Positions 49,572 through 58,126 of a DNA stretch of 64,000 nucleotides are shown here, piece after piece; the first letter of the stretch is position 1, and the number at the start of each line of letters is the position of its first letter. This DNA is from Burkholderia thailandensis E264 (GTDB lineage: Bacteria; Pseudomonadota; Gammaproteobacteria; Burkholderiales; Burkholderiaceae). A model generated the notes under the pieces. The model saw only the letters and a list, made by a program, of their open reading frames with translations. It did not search any database and was not told the origin of the DNA. The stretch is from NCBI RefSeq assembly GCF_000012365.1, contig NC_007651.1, positions 1,116,001-1,180,000 of the forward strand, written 5' to 3'. The position numbers and the translations under genes were made by a program.

Positions 49572-49935
49572 CGCATGGGGCGGCACCGGCGCGCATTCGG
49601 GCGCCGCTGCTCGCGGCGCCTCGTCCGTCGTTCGCCGATCTCCAATTTCCGCTCGTCATCCGGCAATCGCCGCACGCTCGCCGCCGTTCCGCGTTCGTCA
49701 TTCGTCGTTCGGCGCGTGCCGCTCATCGTCGTTCGTCGTCATTCGTCGTCGCGCAGCGTCCTCGACCGTCGCCGTGCCCGAACGCGCGCCGCTCGGGCCG
49801 CGAATCGCAAGCATTCGAGCGCGGGACCTGCCCGTTTTCGGTGCGCACCGAGCATTCAATCGATCGCGCCCGACGCCGCGTCGAGCGTTTTTCTCTTATG
49901 CTGAATGCTCGTCAAACGCCATGAGGAGGTCAGCC
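49572..49935. other. Intergenic region with irregular TTCGTC repeats
   Basis: No gene is supported in this 364-bp gap. From about 49620 to 49755 it contains many imperfect copies of TTCGTC/ATCGTC words, giving no fixed period. A TATGCT at 49897-49902 may be the -10 of the DUF333 gene, but no good -35 is seen. Confidence 0.5.
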
Positions 49936-50232
49936 ATGTTCGTCCGTCTGCTGTTCGGTTGTGCATTGGGCGCCGCCGCCGCGACGGCGTTCGCGCAGCC
50001 GTTGCCGCCGAATCAGTCGGCCACGCTCGCGAATCCCGCGTCGGTGAATTGCGAAAAGCTGGGCGGCAAGGTGGTGATCCACGACGGCCCGCGCGGCCAG
50101 TTCGGAATCTGCGCGTTCAAGGACGGACGCGAATGCGACGAATGGGCGCTCTATCGCGACGATCGTTGCGTGCAGCTCGACGCGCACGGCTGGCCGATCG
50201 CGCAGCACGGCACGAAGCCCGCGTCGAAGTGA
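49936..50232 (+). CDS. DUF333 domain protein, exported
   Basis: A 98-residue protein with a Sec signal (MFVRLLFGCALGAAAATAFA, cleavage likely before QPLPP). A DUF333 domain follows: NPASVNCEKLGGKVVIHDGPRGQFGICAFKDGRECDEWALYRDDRC. The four cysteines of this domain fit two disulfides in the periplasm. The family is sometimes labelled putative hemolysin without evidence. The start at 49936 is set by GAGGAGG six bases upstream; an ATG at 49921 would leave that site inside the gene. Confidence 0.85.
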   Translation: MFVRLLFGCALGAAAATAFAQPLPPNQSATLANPASVNCEKLGGKVVIHDGPRGQFGICAFKDGRECDEWALYRDDRCVQLDAHGWPIAQHGTKPASK

Positions 50233-50396
50233 CGGCGGCGCGTCGCGCTTTCGCGCCGGCACGTTCGATGCGGAAGCGGGCGAGGAGATGGGCATGGGCC
50301 CGCACGCCGGCACGGGCGCGGACGAGGCGCGCGGGCGTCGCCGGCGCGGCCGGCCTTCCGCCGCGAGCCCGCTCGGCAAGGCTGTAAGCCTGTTGT

Positions 50397-50402
50397 TATA
50401 CT
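50397..50402 (+). promoter_or_regulatory. Candidate -10 (TATACT) of the guanidine-responsive gene
   Basis: TATACT lies so that transcription would begin at about 50409, immediately at the foot of the first riboswitch hairpin. The -35 region is weak. Confidence 0.5.
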
Positions 50403-50409
50403 TCCGCTG

Positions 50410-50454
50410 CCCGGGGACGACCCCGGGCCGTCGATGTCCAACGGGGACGACCCC
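50410..50454 (+). ncRNA. Guanidine-II (mini-ykkC) riboswitch
   Basis: Two hairpins each carry the diagnostic ACGA tetraloop. The first has a 7-bp stem (50410-50416 with 50421-50427), the second a GGGG/CCCC stem (50443-50446 with 50451-50454), joined by a 15-base linker. Tandem ACGR-loop hairpins are the definition of the mini-ykkC motif, now known as the guanidine-II riboswitch. It sits 24 bases before a Gdx/SugE exporter gene, the usual regulated target. CGGAGAGTCTCCG overlapping the ribosome-binding site (50465-50477) can itself pair, suggesting translation control. Confidence 0.9.
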
Positions 50455-50478
50455 ATTTGATTCACGGAGAGTCTCCGC

Positions 50479-50799
50479 ATGCCTTGGCTGTGGCTTCTCA
50501 TCGCCGGTCTGCTCGAAATCGCGTGGGCGGCCGGTCTCAAATCGTCCGAGGGCTTTACGCGCCTCGGTCCGTCCATCTTCACGATCGTCACCGCGCTCGG
50601 CAGCTTCGGCTTGCTCGCCGTCGCGATGCGCGAGCTGCCGCTCGGCACCGCGTACGCGGTCTGGACGGGCATCGGCGCCGTCGGCGCGTTCATCTTCGGG
50701 ATCGTGATGCTCGGCGAAGCGGCGACGTTCGCCCGTATCGCGAGCGCATCGCTGATCGTCGTCGGGCTCATCGGCCTGAAACTGTCGTCGGCCGGCTGA
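50479..50799 (+). CDS. gdx: SMR-family guanidinium exporter Gdx (SugE)
   Basis: A 106-residue four-helix protein of the small multidrug resistance family. The conserved glutamate is E13 ([22 protein letters not shown]), and the GLKxSxGFTR pattern with the later WTGIGAVGA is of the SugE/Gdx subtype, not EmrE. Gdx exports guanidinium in exchange for protons as an antiparallel dimer. The guanidine-II riboswitch directly upstream strongly supports that substrate. Confidence 0.93.
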   Translation: MPWLWLLIAGLLEIAWAAGLKSSEGFTRLGPSIFTIVTALGSFGLLAVAMRELPLGTAYAVWTGIGAVGAFIFGIVMLGEAATFARIASASLIVVGLIGLKLSSAG

Positions 50800-50841
50800 G
50801 CGCAGGGTTTGTCGCTGCGGCGGTGGCGTGCGTCGCGCGTC

Positions 50842-50847
50842 TATAAT
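50842..50847 (+). promoter_or_regulatory. Candidate -10 (TATAAT) for the DUF4126-permease pair
   Basis: A perfect TATAAT in a GC-rich gap, about 130 bases before the DUF4126 start. No -35 hexamer is visible at normal spacing. Confidence 0.45.
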
Positions 50848-50979
50848 GAAGCGGAATCCATCTGACAACGTCCCGCCGCCGCGCGCGAACCGGCGGGGCC
50901 GGCGGGTCGATGGGCCGCTTCGCCCGGACTCGGGCGCGCGCCGCCCTCGAACCGCGCGCATTGCGCAAGGAGGCGGCAC

Positions 50980-51597
50980 ATGGTCGAAGCCATTTCGCTC
51001 GGCGCGGGGCTCGCGTGGGCGAGCGGCCTGCGCCTCTATCTCACCGTGCTGATCGCGGGCGTGTTCGCGCGCGTCGGCCTCATCCACCTGCCCGACACGC
51101 TCGCGGTGCTGACGTCGCCGTGGGTGATCGGCGCGGCGGCCGTGCTCGCGGTCGCCGAGTTCCTTGCCGACAAGGTTCCCGCGTTCGACTCGCTGTGGGA
51201 CGCGGTCCACACGTTCATCCGGATTCCCGCGGGCGCGGTGCTCGCGGCGGCGTCGCTCGGCCACGCCGATCCCACGCTCCTCGTGCTCGCGGGCCTCGCG
51301 GGCGGCACGCTCGCCGGCTCCGCGCACATCGCGAAGGCGGGCACGCGCGCGCTCATCAACCTGTCGCCGGAACCGATCTCGAACTGGATCGCGTCGACGA
51401 CGGAAGACGGCCTCACGGTCGGCGGCCTCGTGCTCGCGTTCTTCGTGCCGCTCGTGTTCATCGCGCTGATGATCGGCTTTCTCGCGTTTTCCGCGTGGGC
51501 GTTGCCGCGCCTTTGGCGCGGCGTGTCGGGCGGCTTTCGCGGGATGGCGAACCACATGGTGTCGCGGCTGAATTCGATCGGGAGCAAGCGCGATTGA
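50980..51597 (+). CDS. DUF4126 membrane protein
   Basis: A 205-residue protein with about five membrane helices. GAGLAWASGLRLYLTVLIAGVFARVG at the start, AVAEFLADKVPAFDSLWDAVHTFIRIPAGAVLAAASLG in the middle and GSAHIAKAGTRALINLSPEPISNWIAS later match DUF4126. The function of the family is unknown. The start is the ATG with AGGAGG upstream. Its stop overlaps the TTG start of the following permease gene, suggesting coupling. Confidence 0.85.
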   Translation: MVEAISLGAGLAWASGLRLYLTVLIAGVFARVGLIHLPDTLAVLTSPWVIGAAAVLAVAEFLADKVPAFDSLWDAVHTFIRIPAGAVLAAASLGHADPTLLVLAGLAGGTLAGSAHIAKAGTRALINLSPEPISNWIASTTEDGLTVGGLVLAFFVPLVFIALMIGFLAFSAWALPRLWRGVSGGFRGMANHMVSRLNSIGSKRD

Positions 51598-54203
51598 CGG
51601 CGGCGGGCAAAGCGATTCCGGCCGGCCGCCGCTTCGGCCCAGTCGATCTGCTGCGCCAGGCGGGGCGGATGACGCTGCGCGACTGGCGCGCGGGCGAGCT
51701 GACGCTCGTCGCGCTCGCGCTCGTGCTCGCCGTCGCGGCGCTCACGAGCGTCGGCTTTCTCGCCGATAGGCTGCGCCAGGGGCTCGAGCGCGACGCGCGC
51801 CGGATGCTCGGCGCGGATTTCGTCGTGCGGGCCGATCATCCGGTCGATCCGGCATTCGCGCGCGAGGCGCGATCGCTCGGCCTCGCGACCGCGACGACCG
51901 CGATCTTCCCGAGCATGGTCGGCGCGGCCGATGCGCCCGACTCATCCGGCACGCCCGCCGCCGCGTCCGGAGCGAGCGGCTCGCCGCCCGTGCGGCTCGC
52001 GGCCGTGAAGGCCGTGTCGGCGGGCTATCCGCTGCGCGGCGCGGTCGAGATCGCGCCCGGCGCGAACGCGCCCGGCCGCGCCGCCGGTTCGATCCCGGCT
52101 CCCGGCGCCGTATGGGTCGATCCGTCGCTGCTCGACGCGCTGCATCTGAAGGTCGGCGATGCGTTGCGCGTCGGCGGCCGCACGTTCGCGATCGGCGCGG
52201 CGATCACCCGCGAGCTCGACCGTGGCTTCTCGTTCGTCAATTTCTCGCCGCGCGTGATGCTGCGCGCGGACGAGCTCGAGTCGACGGGGCTCACCGGCTA
52301 CGGCAGCCGCGTCACCTATCGCCTGCTCGTCGCGGGCGACGATGCCGCCGTCGGGCGCTTCGCGCGCTACGCGCATGCGCGCGTCGATGGCGGCAAGCTG
52401 CGTGGCGTCGCGCTCGAATCGCTGCAGGAGGGACAGCCGCAGGTGCGGCAGACGCTCGACCGCGCGCGCCATTTCCTCACGCTCGTCGCGCTGCTGACGG
52501 CGCTGCTCGCGGCCGTCGCGATCGCGATGGCGGCGCAGCGCTACATGCGCCGCCATCTCGACGGCTGCGCGGCGATGCGATGCCTCGGCGCCAGCCGCCG
52601 CGCGCTGTCCGCGCTGTTCGCGATCGAATTCGCGCTGCTCGGCGTCGCGGGCGGCGCGGCGGGCGCGGCGCTCGGCTACGTCGGCCATCTCGCGCTGCTG
52701 CGCGCGCTCGGCAGCCTGATCGACGTCGTGCTGCCGCCGCCGTCCGTGTGGCCCGCGGCGATCGGCATCGCGGCTGGGCTCGTGCTGCTGCTCGGCTTCG
52801 CGCTGCCGCCGCTCGCGCCGTTGACGCGCGTGCCGCCCGCGCGCGTGCTGCGCCGCGAATGGGGCGACGCCGGCCGTGTCGCGTGGCTGGGCTACGCGGT
52901 GGGCATCGCGCTCTTCGCGGCGCTCCTGATCGCGGCGGCGGGCAACCTGACGCTCGGCGCGATCGTCGCGGGCGGCTTCGCGGGCAGCCTCGTGCTGTTC
53001 GCGCTCGTCGCGCGGCTCGCGCTGTTCGCGCTCGCGCGCGTCGTGCGCGACGGCCGCGTCGCGGCGGGGCTCGGCTGGCGCTACGCGCTCGCGTCGCTCG
53101 ACCGGCGCGGCGCCGCGAGCGCGCTGCAGATCACCGCGCTCGCGATCGGCCTGATGTGCCTGCTCCTCATCGCGATCACGCGCAACGATCTCGTCGCCGG
53201 CTGGCGGCGGTCGACGCCGCCCGACGCGCCCAACCAATTCCTGATCGACATCCAGCCCGACCAGCGCGACGACGTCGTCCGCTATCTCGCGGCGAGCGGC
53301 ATCGTGAATCCGGCGCTGTCGCCGATGGTGCGCGGGCGGCTCGTCGCGGTGAACGGCAAGCCGGTGAACCCGGACGACTACAAGCGCGACGAAGCGCGCC
53401 GCCTCGTCGACCGCGAATTCAACCTGTCTTACACGACGCAGTTGCCCGAAGACAACCGGCTCGTCGCGGGCGACTGGTTCGGCGCATCGAGCGTGCCGCA
53501 GATCTCGATCGAGGCGGGGCTCGCGAAGACGCTCGGCGTGAAGCCGGGCGACACGCTGCGCTTCGACGTGACGGGCCTGACCGTCGACGCGCCGGTGACG
53601 AGCGTGCGCAAGCTCGACTGGGGCACGTTCCGCGTGAACTTCTTCGTGCTGATGCCGCCCGCGGCGCTGCGCGATTTTCCGGCCACCTACATCACGAGCT
53701 TCCATCTGCCGCCCCCGCGCCAGCGCGTGCTCGACGGCCTGATCGCGCGGTATCCGAACCTGACGGCGATCGACGTCGGGCCGATCCTCGCGCAGCTCGA
53801 GCGCGTGCTGCTGCAGGTGGTCGGCGCGGTGCAGTTCCTGTTCGGCTTCACGCTCGCGGCGGGCGTGCTCGTGCTATATACGGCGCTAGCCGGCTCGCGC
53901 GACGAGCGCGTGCGCGAGGCCGCGCTGATGCGCGCGCTCGGCGCGTCGCGCAAGCAGATCGTCGCCGTGCAGCGCGCGGAGTTCGTCGTGGTCGGCGTGC
54001 TCGCGGGCGCGATGGCGGCGGCGGGCGCGCTCGCGGTCGGCGCGGTGCTCGCGTCGCGCGTGTTCGATTTCCAGCTCGCGCCCGATCCGTGGCTCGTGCC
54101 GGCCGGCATCGCGGCGGGCGTCGCGTGCGCGGGCGCGGCGGGGTGGCTCGGCTTGCGCGGCGTGCTGCGCAGGCCGGCGCTGCAATCGCTGCGCGATGCA
54201 TGA
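51594..54203 (+). CDS. YbbP-type ABC transporter permease (FtsX-like)
   Basis: An 869-residue permease. One helix near the N-terminus (ELTLVALALVLAVAALTSVGFLADRLRQ) leads to a large periplasmic region, then two FtsX blocks of helices with DARRMLGADFVVRADHP early on and ESLQEGQPQVRQTLDRARHFL before the first block. This matches E. coli YbbP, which works with the ATPase YbbA. No ATPase or TesA-like gene is adjacent, so the partner lies elsewhere. The start is uncertain: TTG 51594 overlaps the upstream stop and has GGGAG before it; ATG 51669 is an alternative. Confidence 0.85.
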   Translation: MTAAGKAIPAGRRFGPVDLLRQAGRMTLRDWRAGELTLVALALVLAVAALTSVGFLADRLRQGLERDARRMLGADFVVRADHPVDPAFAREARSLGLATATTAIFPSMVGAADAPDSSGTPAAASGASGSPPVRLAAVKAVSAGYPLRGAVEIAPGANAPGRAAGSIPAPGAVWVDPSLLDALHLKVGDALRVGGRTFAIGAAITRELDRGFSFVNFSPRVMLRADELESTGLTGYGSRVTYRLLVAGDDAAVGRFARYAHARVDGGKLRGVALESLQEGQPQVRQTLDRARHFLTLVALLTALLAAVAIAMAAQRYMRRHLDGCAAMRCLGASRRALSALFAIEFALLGVAGGAAGAALGYVGHLALLRALGSLIDVVLPPPSVWPAAIGIAAGLVLLLGFALPPLAPLTRVPPARVLRREWGDAGRVAWLGYAVGIALFAALLIAAAGNLTLGAIVAGGFAGSLVLFALVARLALFALARVVRDGRVAAGLGWRYALASLDRRGAASALQITALAIGLMCLLLIAITRNDLVAGWRRSTPPDAPNQFLIDIQPDQRDDVVRYLAASGIVNPALSPMVRGRLVAVNGKPVNPDDYKRDEARRLVDREFNLSYTTQLPEDNRLVAGDWFGASSVPQISIEAGLAKTLGVKPGDTLRFDVTGLTVDAPVTSVRKLDWGTFRVNFFVLMPPAALRDFPATYITSFHLPPPRQRVLDGLIARYPNLTAIDVGPILAQLERVLLQVVGAVQFLFGFTLAAGVLVLYTALAGSRDERVREAALMRALGASRKQIVAVQRAEFVVVGVLAGAMAAAGALAVGAVLASRVFDFQLAPDPWLVPAGIAAGVACAGAAGWLGLRGVLRRPALQSLRDA

Positions 54204-54279
54204 AGCGCGCGCTCGCGGTATCTTCGGGCGATCCGCTTGTCCATTTCCTGGTTTGTTTTTCGATTCGACCGATTCCCGT

Positions 54280-54690
54280 ATGACCGATGTTACCGATGAC
54301 GCGCCGTCGCAGCCGACGGCGTTCGAACTCGTGGGCGGCGAGGCGCGCGTGCGCGAGCTCGTCGACCGTTTCTACGATCTGATGGACCTCGAGCCCGAAT
54401 TCGCCGGCATTCGCGCGCTGCATCCGCCGACGCTCGACGGCTCGCGCGACAAGCTGTTCTGGTTCCTGTGCGGCTGGCTCGGCGGGCCCGATCACTACAT
54501 CGAGCGCTTCGGCCATCCGCGGCTGCGCGCGCGGCACCTGCCGTTTCCGATCGCTTCGTCCGAGCGCGACCAATGGCTGCGCTGCATCGCGTGGGCGATG
54601 CAGGACGTGGGGCTCGACGAGCCGCTGCGCGAGCGGCTGATGCACTCGTTTTACGACACGGCCGACTGGATGCGGAACCGTCCCGGTTGA
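54280..54690 (+). CDS. Group II truncated haemoglobin
   Basis: A 136-residue trHbII. VRELVDRFYDLMDLEP carries the B10 tyrosine, HPRLRARHLPF contains the proximal haem ligand (about His86), and QWLRCIAWAMQD carries the G8 tryptophan typical of group II. It binds O2 or NO and probably protects against nitrosative stress. The ATG follows an unusually T-rich stretch (GTTTGTTTTTCG). No Shine-Dalgarno sequence is clear. Confidence 0.93.
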   Translation: MTDVTDDAPSQPTAFELVGGEARVRELVDRFYDLMDLEPEFAGIRALHPPTLDGSRDKLFWFLCGWLGGPDHYIERFGHPRLRARHLPFPIASSERDQWLRCIAWAMQDVGLDEPLRERLMHSFYDTADWMRNRPG

Positions 54691-54799
54691 AATTCCGGTA
54701 CGCTTCAGTGCGCGCCGCGCGCAATTGCGCCTGTCGCGGCGCGCGCGGCGCACCGCATACTGATCGCCCGATCACCGATAACGATATCCGAGACGCCCC

Positions 54800-55531
54800 A
54801 TGGCCACTCAAGCTCTCTTTCGCGAAGACGCTTATCTGACGCGTTGCGACGCGCTTGTCACCGCCGTCGACGAAGCCGGCATCCATCTCGATCGAACCGT
54901 GTTCTACCCGCTCGGCGGCGGCCAGGCGGGCGATACCGGCACCCTGACGCTCGCGGGCGGCGCGGCGCTCGTCGTTGCCGACACGCGCAAGGCGAAGTTC
55001 GACGGCGCGACGCCCGACGACGCGGTGCACGTGCTTGCGCCGGGGCAGGCGCCGCTCGCTTCGGGCGTGAAGCCGGGCGATGCGGTCGTCGCCGAAATCG
55101 ACTGGGCGCCGCGGCACCGCCGGATGCGGCTGCACACGGCGAGCCATCTGCTGTGCGCGGTGCTGCCGTACCCGGTCGACGGCTGCAGCGTGACCGCCGA
55201 ATACGTGCGGATCGATTTCGCGACGGTCGAGCCGATCGATCGCGAGCAGGTGGAGACGCGTCTTGCCGAGCTCGTCGGCGGCGCGCATCCGGTGACGACC
55301 GAATGGATCACCGACGACGAAATGGCCGCGCGCCCGGAACTCGTGCGCACGATGAGCGTGAAGCCGCCGATGGGGCTGGGGCGCGTGCGCCTGTTGCGGA
55401 TCGAAGGCGTCGATCTGCAGCCGTGCGGCGGCACGCATGTGCGCAACACGGCGGAGATCGGCGCGCTGCGCGTCGCGAAGCTCGAGAAGAAAAGCGCGCG
55501 CACGCGGCGTCTCGTGCTGGAGCTCGCATGA
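54800..55531 (+). CDS. Alanyl-tRNA editing protein AlaX
   Basis: A 243-residue free-standing editing domain related to the C-terminal part of alanyl-tRNA synthetase. The zinc-binding residues are intact: H112 and H116 in HTASHLL, and C209 and H213 in CGGTH. VFYPLGGGQAGDTGTL is the N-terminal hallmark of AlaX type II. It hydrolyses Ser- or Gly-tRNA(Ala) mischarged products in trans. The stop overlaps the DUF924 start (ATGA). Confidence 0.93.
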   Translation: MATQALFREDAYLTRCDALVTAVDEAGIHLDRTVFYPLGGGQAGDTGTLTLAGGAALVVADTRKAKFDGATPDDAVHVLAPGQAPLASGVKPGDAVVAEIDWAPRHRRMRLHTASHLLCAVLPYPVDGCSVTAEYVRIDFATVEPIDREQVETRLAELVGGAHPVTTEWITDDEMAARPELVRTMSVKPPMGLGRVRLLRIEGVDLQPCGGTHVRNTAEIGALRVAKLEKKSARTRRLVLELA

Positions 55532-56169
55532 CGGCCCCGCACGCGAACGGCGGCGCGCGCGAAGCCGCGGCGCGCGATCGGGCGGCGCTCGATCCGCGCG
55601 CGCGCGATGTGCTCGATTTCTGGTTCGGCGCGCCGGACGATCCGGCGTTCGGCACGGCGCGCAAGATGTGGTTCGGCGGCGGCCCGGCGTTCGACGCGCA
55701 ACTGCGCGAGCGATTCGGCGCGCTCGCGGACGCGGCGAGGGCGGGCGAGCTCGACGCATGGGCGCGCACGCCGCTCGGCGCGCTCGCGCTCATCGTCGTG
55801 CTCGACCAGTTCTCGCGCAACATGCATCGGGGTACGCCGCTCGCGTTCTCTGCCGATCGCGCGGCGCTCGCGCATGCGAAGGCGCTGGTCGCGTCGGGCG
55901 GCGACCGCGCGCTGCCGACGGGTCACCACCGCGCGTTCGCGTATCTGCCGTTCGAGCATGACGAGTCGCCCGACAGCCAGCGCGAGGCGGTGCGGCTTTG
56001 CGCGCAGATCAAGGACGAGGCGGGCTGCGCGGGCTATCACGACTACGCGCTGCGCCACGCGGTCGTGATCGAGCGTTTCGGGCGTTTTCCGCATCGGAAC
56101 GCGATTCTCGGCCGACCGTCGACGGATGCGGAAGTCGCGTTCCTGAAGGAGCCGGGCTCGTCGTTCTGA
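55528..56169 (+). CDS. DUF924 family protein
   Basis: A 213-residue alpha-helical protein of DUF924, a TPR-like family. DPRARDVLDFWFGAPDDPAFG, LIVVLDQFSRNMHRGTPLAF and AFAYLPFEHDESPDSQREAV are family hallmarks. The function is unknown. The overlap with AlaX implies co-translation but not necessarily a shared role. Confidence 0.9.
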   Translation: MTAPHANGGAREAAARDRAALDPRARDVLDFWFGAPDDPAFGTARKMWFGGGPAFDAQLRERFGALADAARAGELDAWARTPLGALALIVVLDQFSRNMHRGTPLAFSADRAALAHAKALVASGGDRALPTGHHRAFAYLPFEHDESPDSQREAVRLCAQIKDEAGCAGYHDYALRHAVVIERFGRFPHRNAILGRPSTDAEVAFLKEPGSSF

Positions 56170-56516
56170 GGGGGCATCGGCGAGAGCGCAGGCGGGCGGC
56201 GATGCCGAAGCGCTCGTGCCGTCGCGCGCGGAACGCCGGTTCGTGCCGCGCGCCGGCGCATGTTCGACGCGCGTTCGATGCATGTCCGATGCATGTCCGA
56301 TGCGGGACCGATGCGGGGCTGATGCGAGGCCCGGCCGCCGGAGCCGCGAACGACGCGGTTCGCCGCGGCGCGCGGGCGATCGAAGCGTGCGCAGGCGATT
56401 CGCCTTCGATCGCGCGATGCATCGCCATGATTGCGTCGCTATCGTGAGTTCCATCGACGACGGGCGGTCACGGGCGAAGGCCTGACCCCCGTCTCCAACC
56501 TTGCGAGGCCGATACG
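56170..56516. other. Intergenic region with an 11-bp repeat
   Basis: No gene is supported in this 347-bp gap; its only clear structure is the 11-bp array at 56276-56330. CGAGG at 56504-56508 is the likely ribosome-binding site of the amidase gene. Confidence 0.5.
56276..56330. repeat. 11-bp tandem repeat, 5 copies
   Basis: Two exact copies of CGATGCATGTC are followed by three degenerate copies (CGATGCGGGAC, CGATGCGGGGC, TGATGCGAGGC). Confidence 0.85.
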
Positions 56517-57911
56517 ATGTCCGAGTTGCTCGACCTGAGCGCTTGCTCGCTCGCCGAACGGTTCAAGAACCGCAGCGTGACGCCCGCCGACTACGCGGAC
56601 GCGCTGCTCGATCACATCGCCCGGTGGGAGCCGCATCTGAATGCGCTGTGCCGCTTCGATCCGGCGCAGGTGCGCGAGCAGGCGCTCGCGTCGACGCGCC
56701 GCTGGGCCGCGGGTGTGCCGCTCAGCGAGATCGACGGCGTGCCCGTGACGATCAAGGAGCTGATCGCGACACAGGGCGATCGGGTGGCGCAGGGCTCGGC
56801 CGCGGCCGCCGACGCGCCGCCCGCGGTTGCCGACGCGCCCGCTGCGGCGCGGCTGCGCGAGGCGGGCGCGGTCGTGATCGGCAAGACGACGGTGCCCGAT
56901 TACGCGATGCTGTCGTCGGGGCTGTCGAGCCTGTACGGCATCACGCGCAACCCGTGGCGGCTCGATCTGAATCCGGGCGGCTCGAGCAGCGGCGCGGCCG
57001 CGGCGGCGGCCGCAGGCTACGGGCCGCTGCACGTGGGCACCGACATCGGCGGGTCGATCCGGCTGCCGGCCGGCTGGTGCGGCATCGTCGGCTTCAAGCC
57101 GTCGAACGGGCGGATTCCGATCGATCCGTACTACACGGGCCGCTGCGCGGGGCCGATGACGCGCACGATCGACGATGCCGCGCTGCTGATGCGCTTCCTG
57201 TCGCGGCCGGACTGGCGCGACGCGACGAGCCTGCCGCCCGAGGCGATCGACTGGTCGATTACGCCCGCCGACGTGAAGGGAATGCGGATCGGCCTGATGC
57301 TCGACGCCGGCTGCGGGATCGAGCCCGAGGCGGAGATCCTCGCCGCGGTGGACGCGGCGGCCGAGCGCGTTGCCGCGCACGGCGCGCGGATCGTCGCGGC
57401 GCCGCCCGTGCTGTCGCGCGCGATGCTCGACGGGCTCGACCGTTTCTGGCAGGCGCGGCTGTGGGCGGATCTCGAGCGGCTGCCGGACGTGGCGCGCGAG
57501 CGCATCCTGCCGTACATCGTCGCGTGGGCTGGGCAGGGCGCGACGGTGTCCGGCGTCGATGCGGTGCGCGGCTTCGGCGCGACGTTCGAGATGCGCGCGG
57601 CGGCTGCGCGGCTGTTCCAGTCGGTCGACGCGGTGCTGTCGCCGACCAACGTCGTCACCGGCTTCCCGGCCGAGTGGGCGGGGCCGACCGACGATCCGGC
57701 GCGGCCGTTCGAGCACATCGCGTTCACGGTTCCGTGGAACATGGGCGAGCAGCCGGCGTTGTCGATCCACTGCGGCTTCGCGCGCAATGGGATGCCGATC
57801 GGCCTGCAGATCGTCGGGCCGCGCTTTGCCGACCGGCTCGTGCTGCAGCTCGGCCGCGCGTACGAGGCGTGGCGAGGCGAGATGCCGCGCTGGCCGGCGG
57901 CGCCGCGCTGA
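56517..57911 (+). CDS. Amidase-signature family hydrolase
   Basis: A 464-residue amidase. The Ser-cisSer-Lys triad is present: K80 in PVTIKEL, the serine run at 156-158 in NPGGSSSGAAAA, and nucleophile S180 in DIGGSIRLPAGWCG. The C-terminal part carries FARNGMPIGLQIVGPRFAD. Substrate cannot be inferred; the family spans indoleacetamide hydrolase, GatA and general amidases. The absence of gatB/gatC nearby argues against GatA. The following MHS transporter may import the substrate. Confidence 0.88.
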   Translation: MSELLDLSACSLAERFKNRSVTPADYADALLDHIARWEPHLNALCRFDPAQVREQALASTRRWAAGVPLSEIDGVPVTIKELIATQGDRVAQGSAAAADAPPAVADAPAAARLREAGAVVIGKTTVPDYAMLSSGLSSLYGITRNPWRLDLNPGGSSSGAAAAAAAGYGPLHVGTDIGGSIRLPAGWCGIVGFKPSNGRIPIDPYYTGRCAGPMTRTIDDAALLMRFLSRPDWRDATSLPPEAIDWSITPADVKGMRIGLMLDAGCGIEPEAEILAAVDAAAERVAAHGARIVAAPPVLSRAMLDGLDRFWQARLWADLERLPDVARERILPYIVAWAGQGATVSGVDAVRGFGATFEMRAAAARLFQSVDAVLSPTNVVTGFPAEWAGPTDDPARPFEHIAFTVPWNMGEQPALSIHCGFARNGMPIGLQIVGPRFADRLVLQLGRAYEAWRGEMPRWPAAPR

Positions 57912-58126
57912 CGCGGCTGAATGCGCGGCGCGCCGCGTGCCGCCGTGCCGCCGTGCGTGTGCAGCCGGTTCCTTCGCCGCCTTTTCGTTTGCTTGCCTGT
58001 TCATCGTGATACCGCCTGCGGTTCCGCCGTGCGTGACGCTCGCGCGGCTTGCGCAGCCTGTACGGTTTGTACGGTTTGCGCCGCGCCCGCGGCCGGTTTC
58101 GTCGTCGCTTCGATCAAGGACGCTTC

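Noticed and set aside
56517..57911. Amidase as GatA of the Glu-tRNA amidotransferase
   Set aside because: No gatB or gatC nearby, and the sequence shows general amidase features rather than GatA-specific segments.
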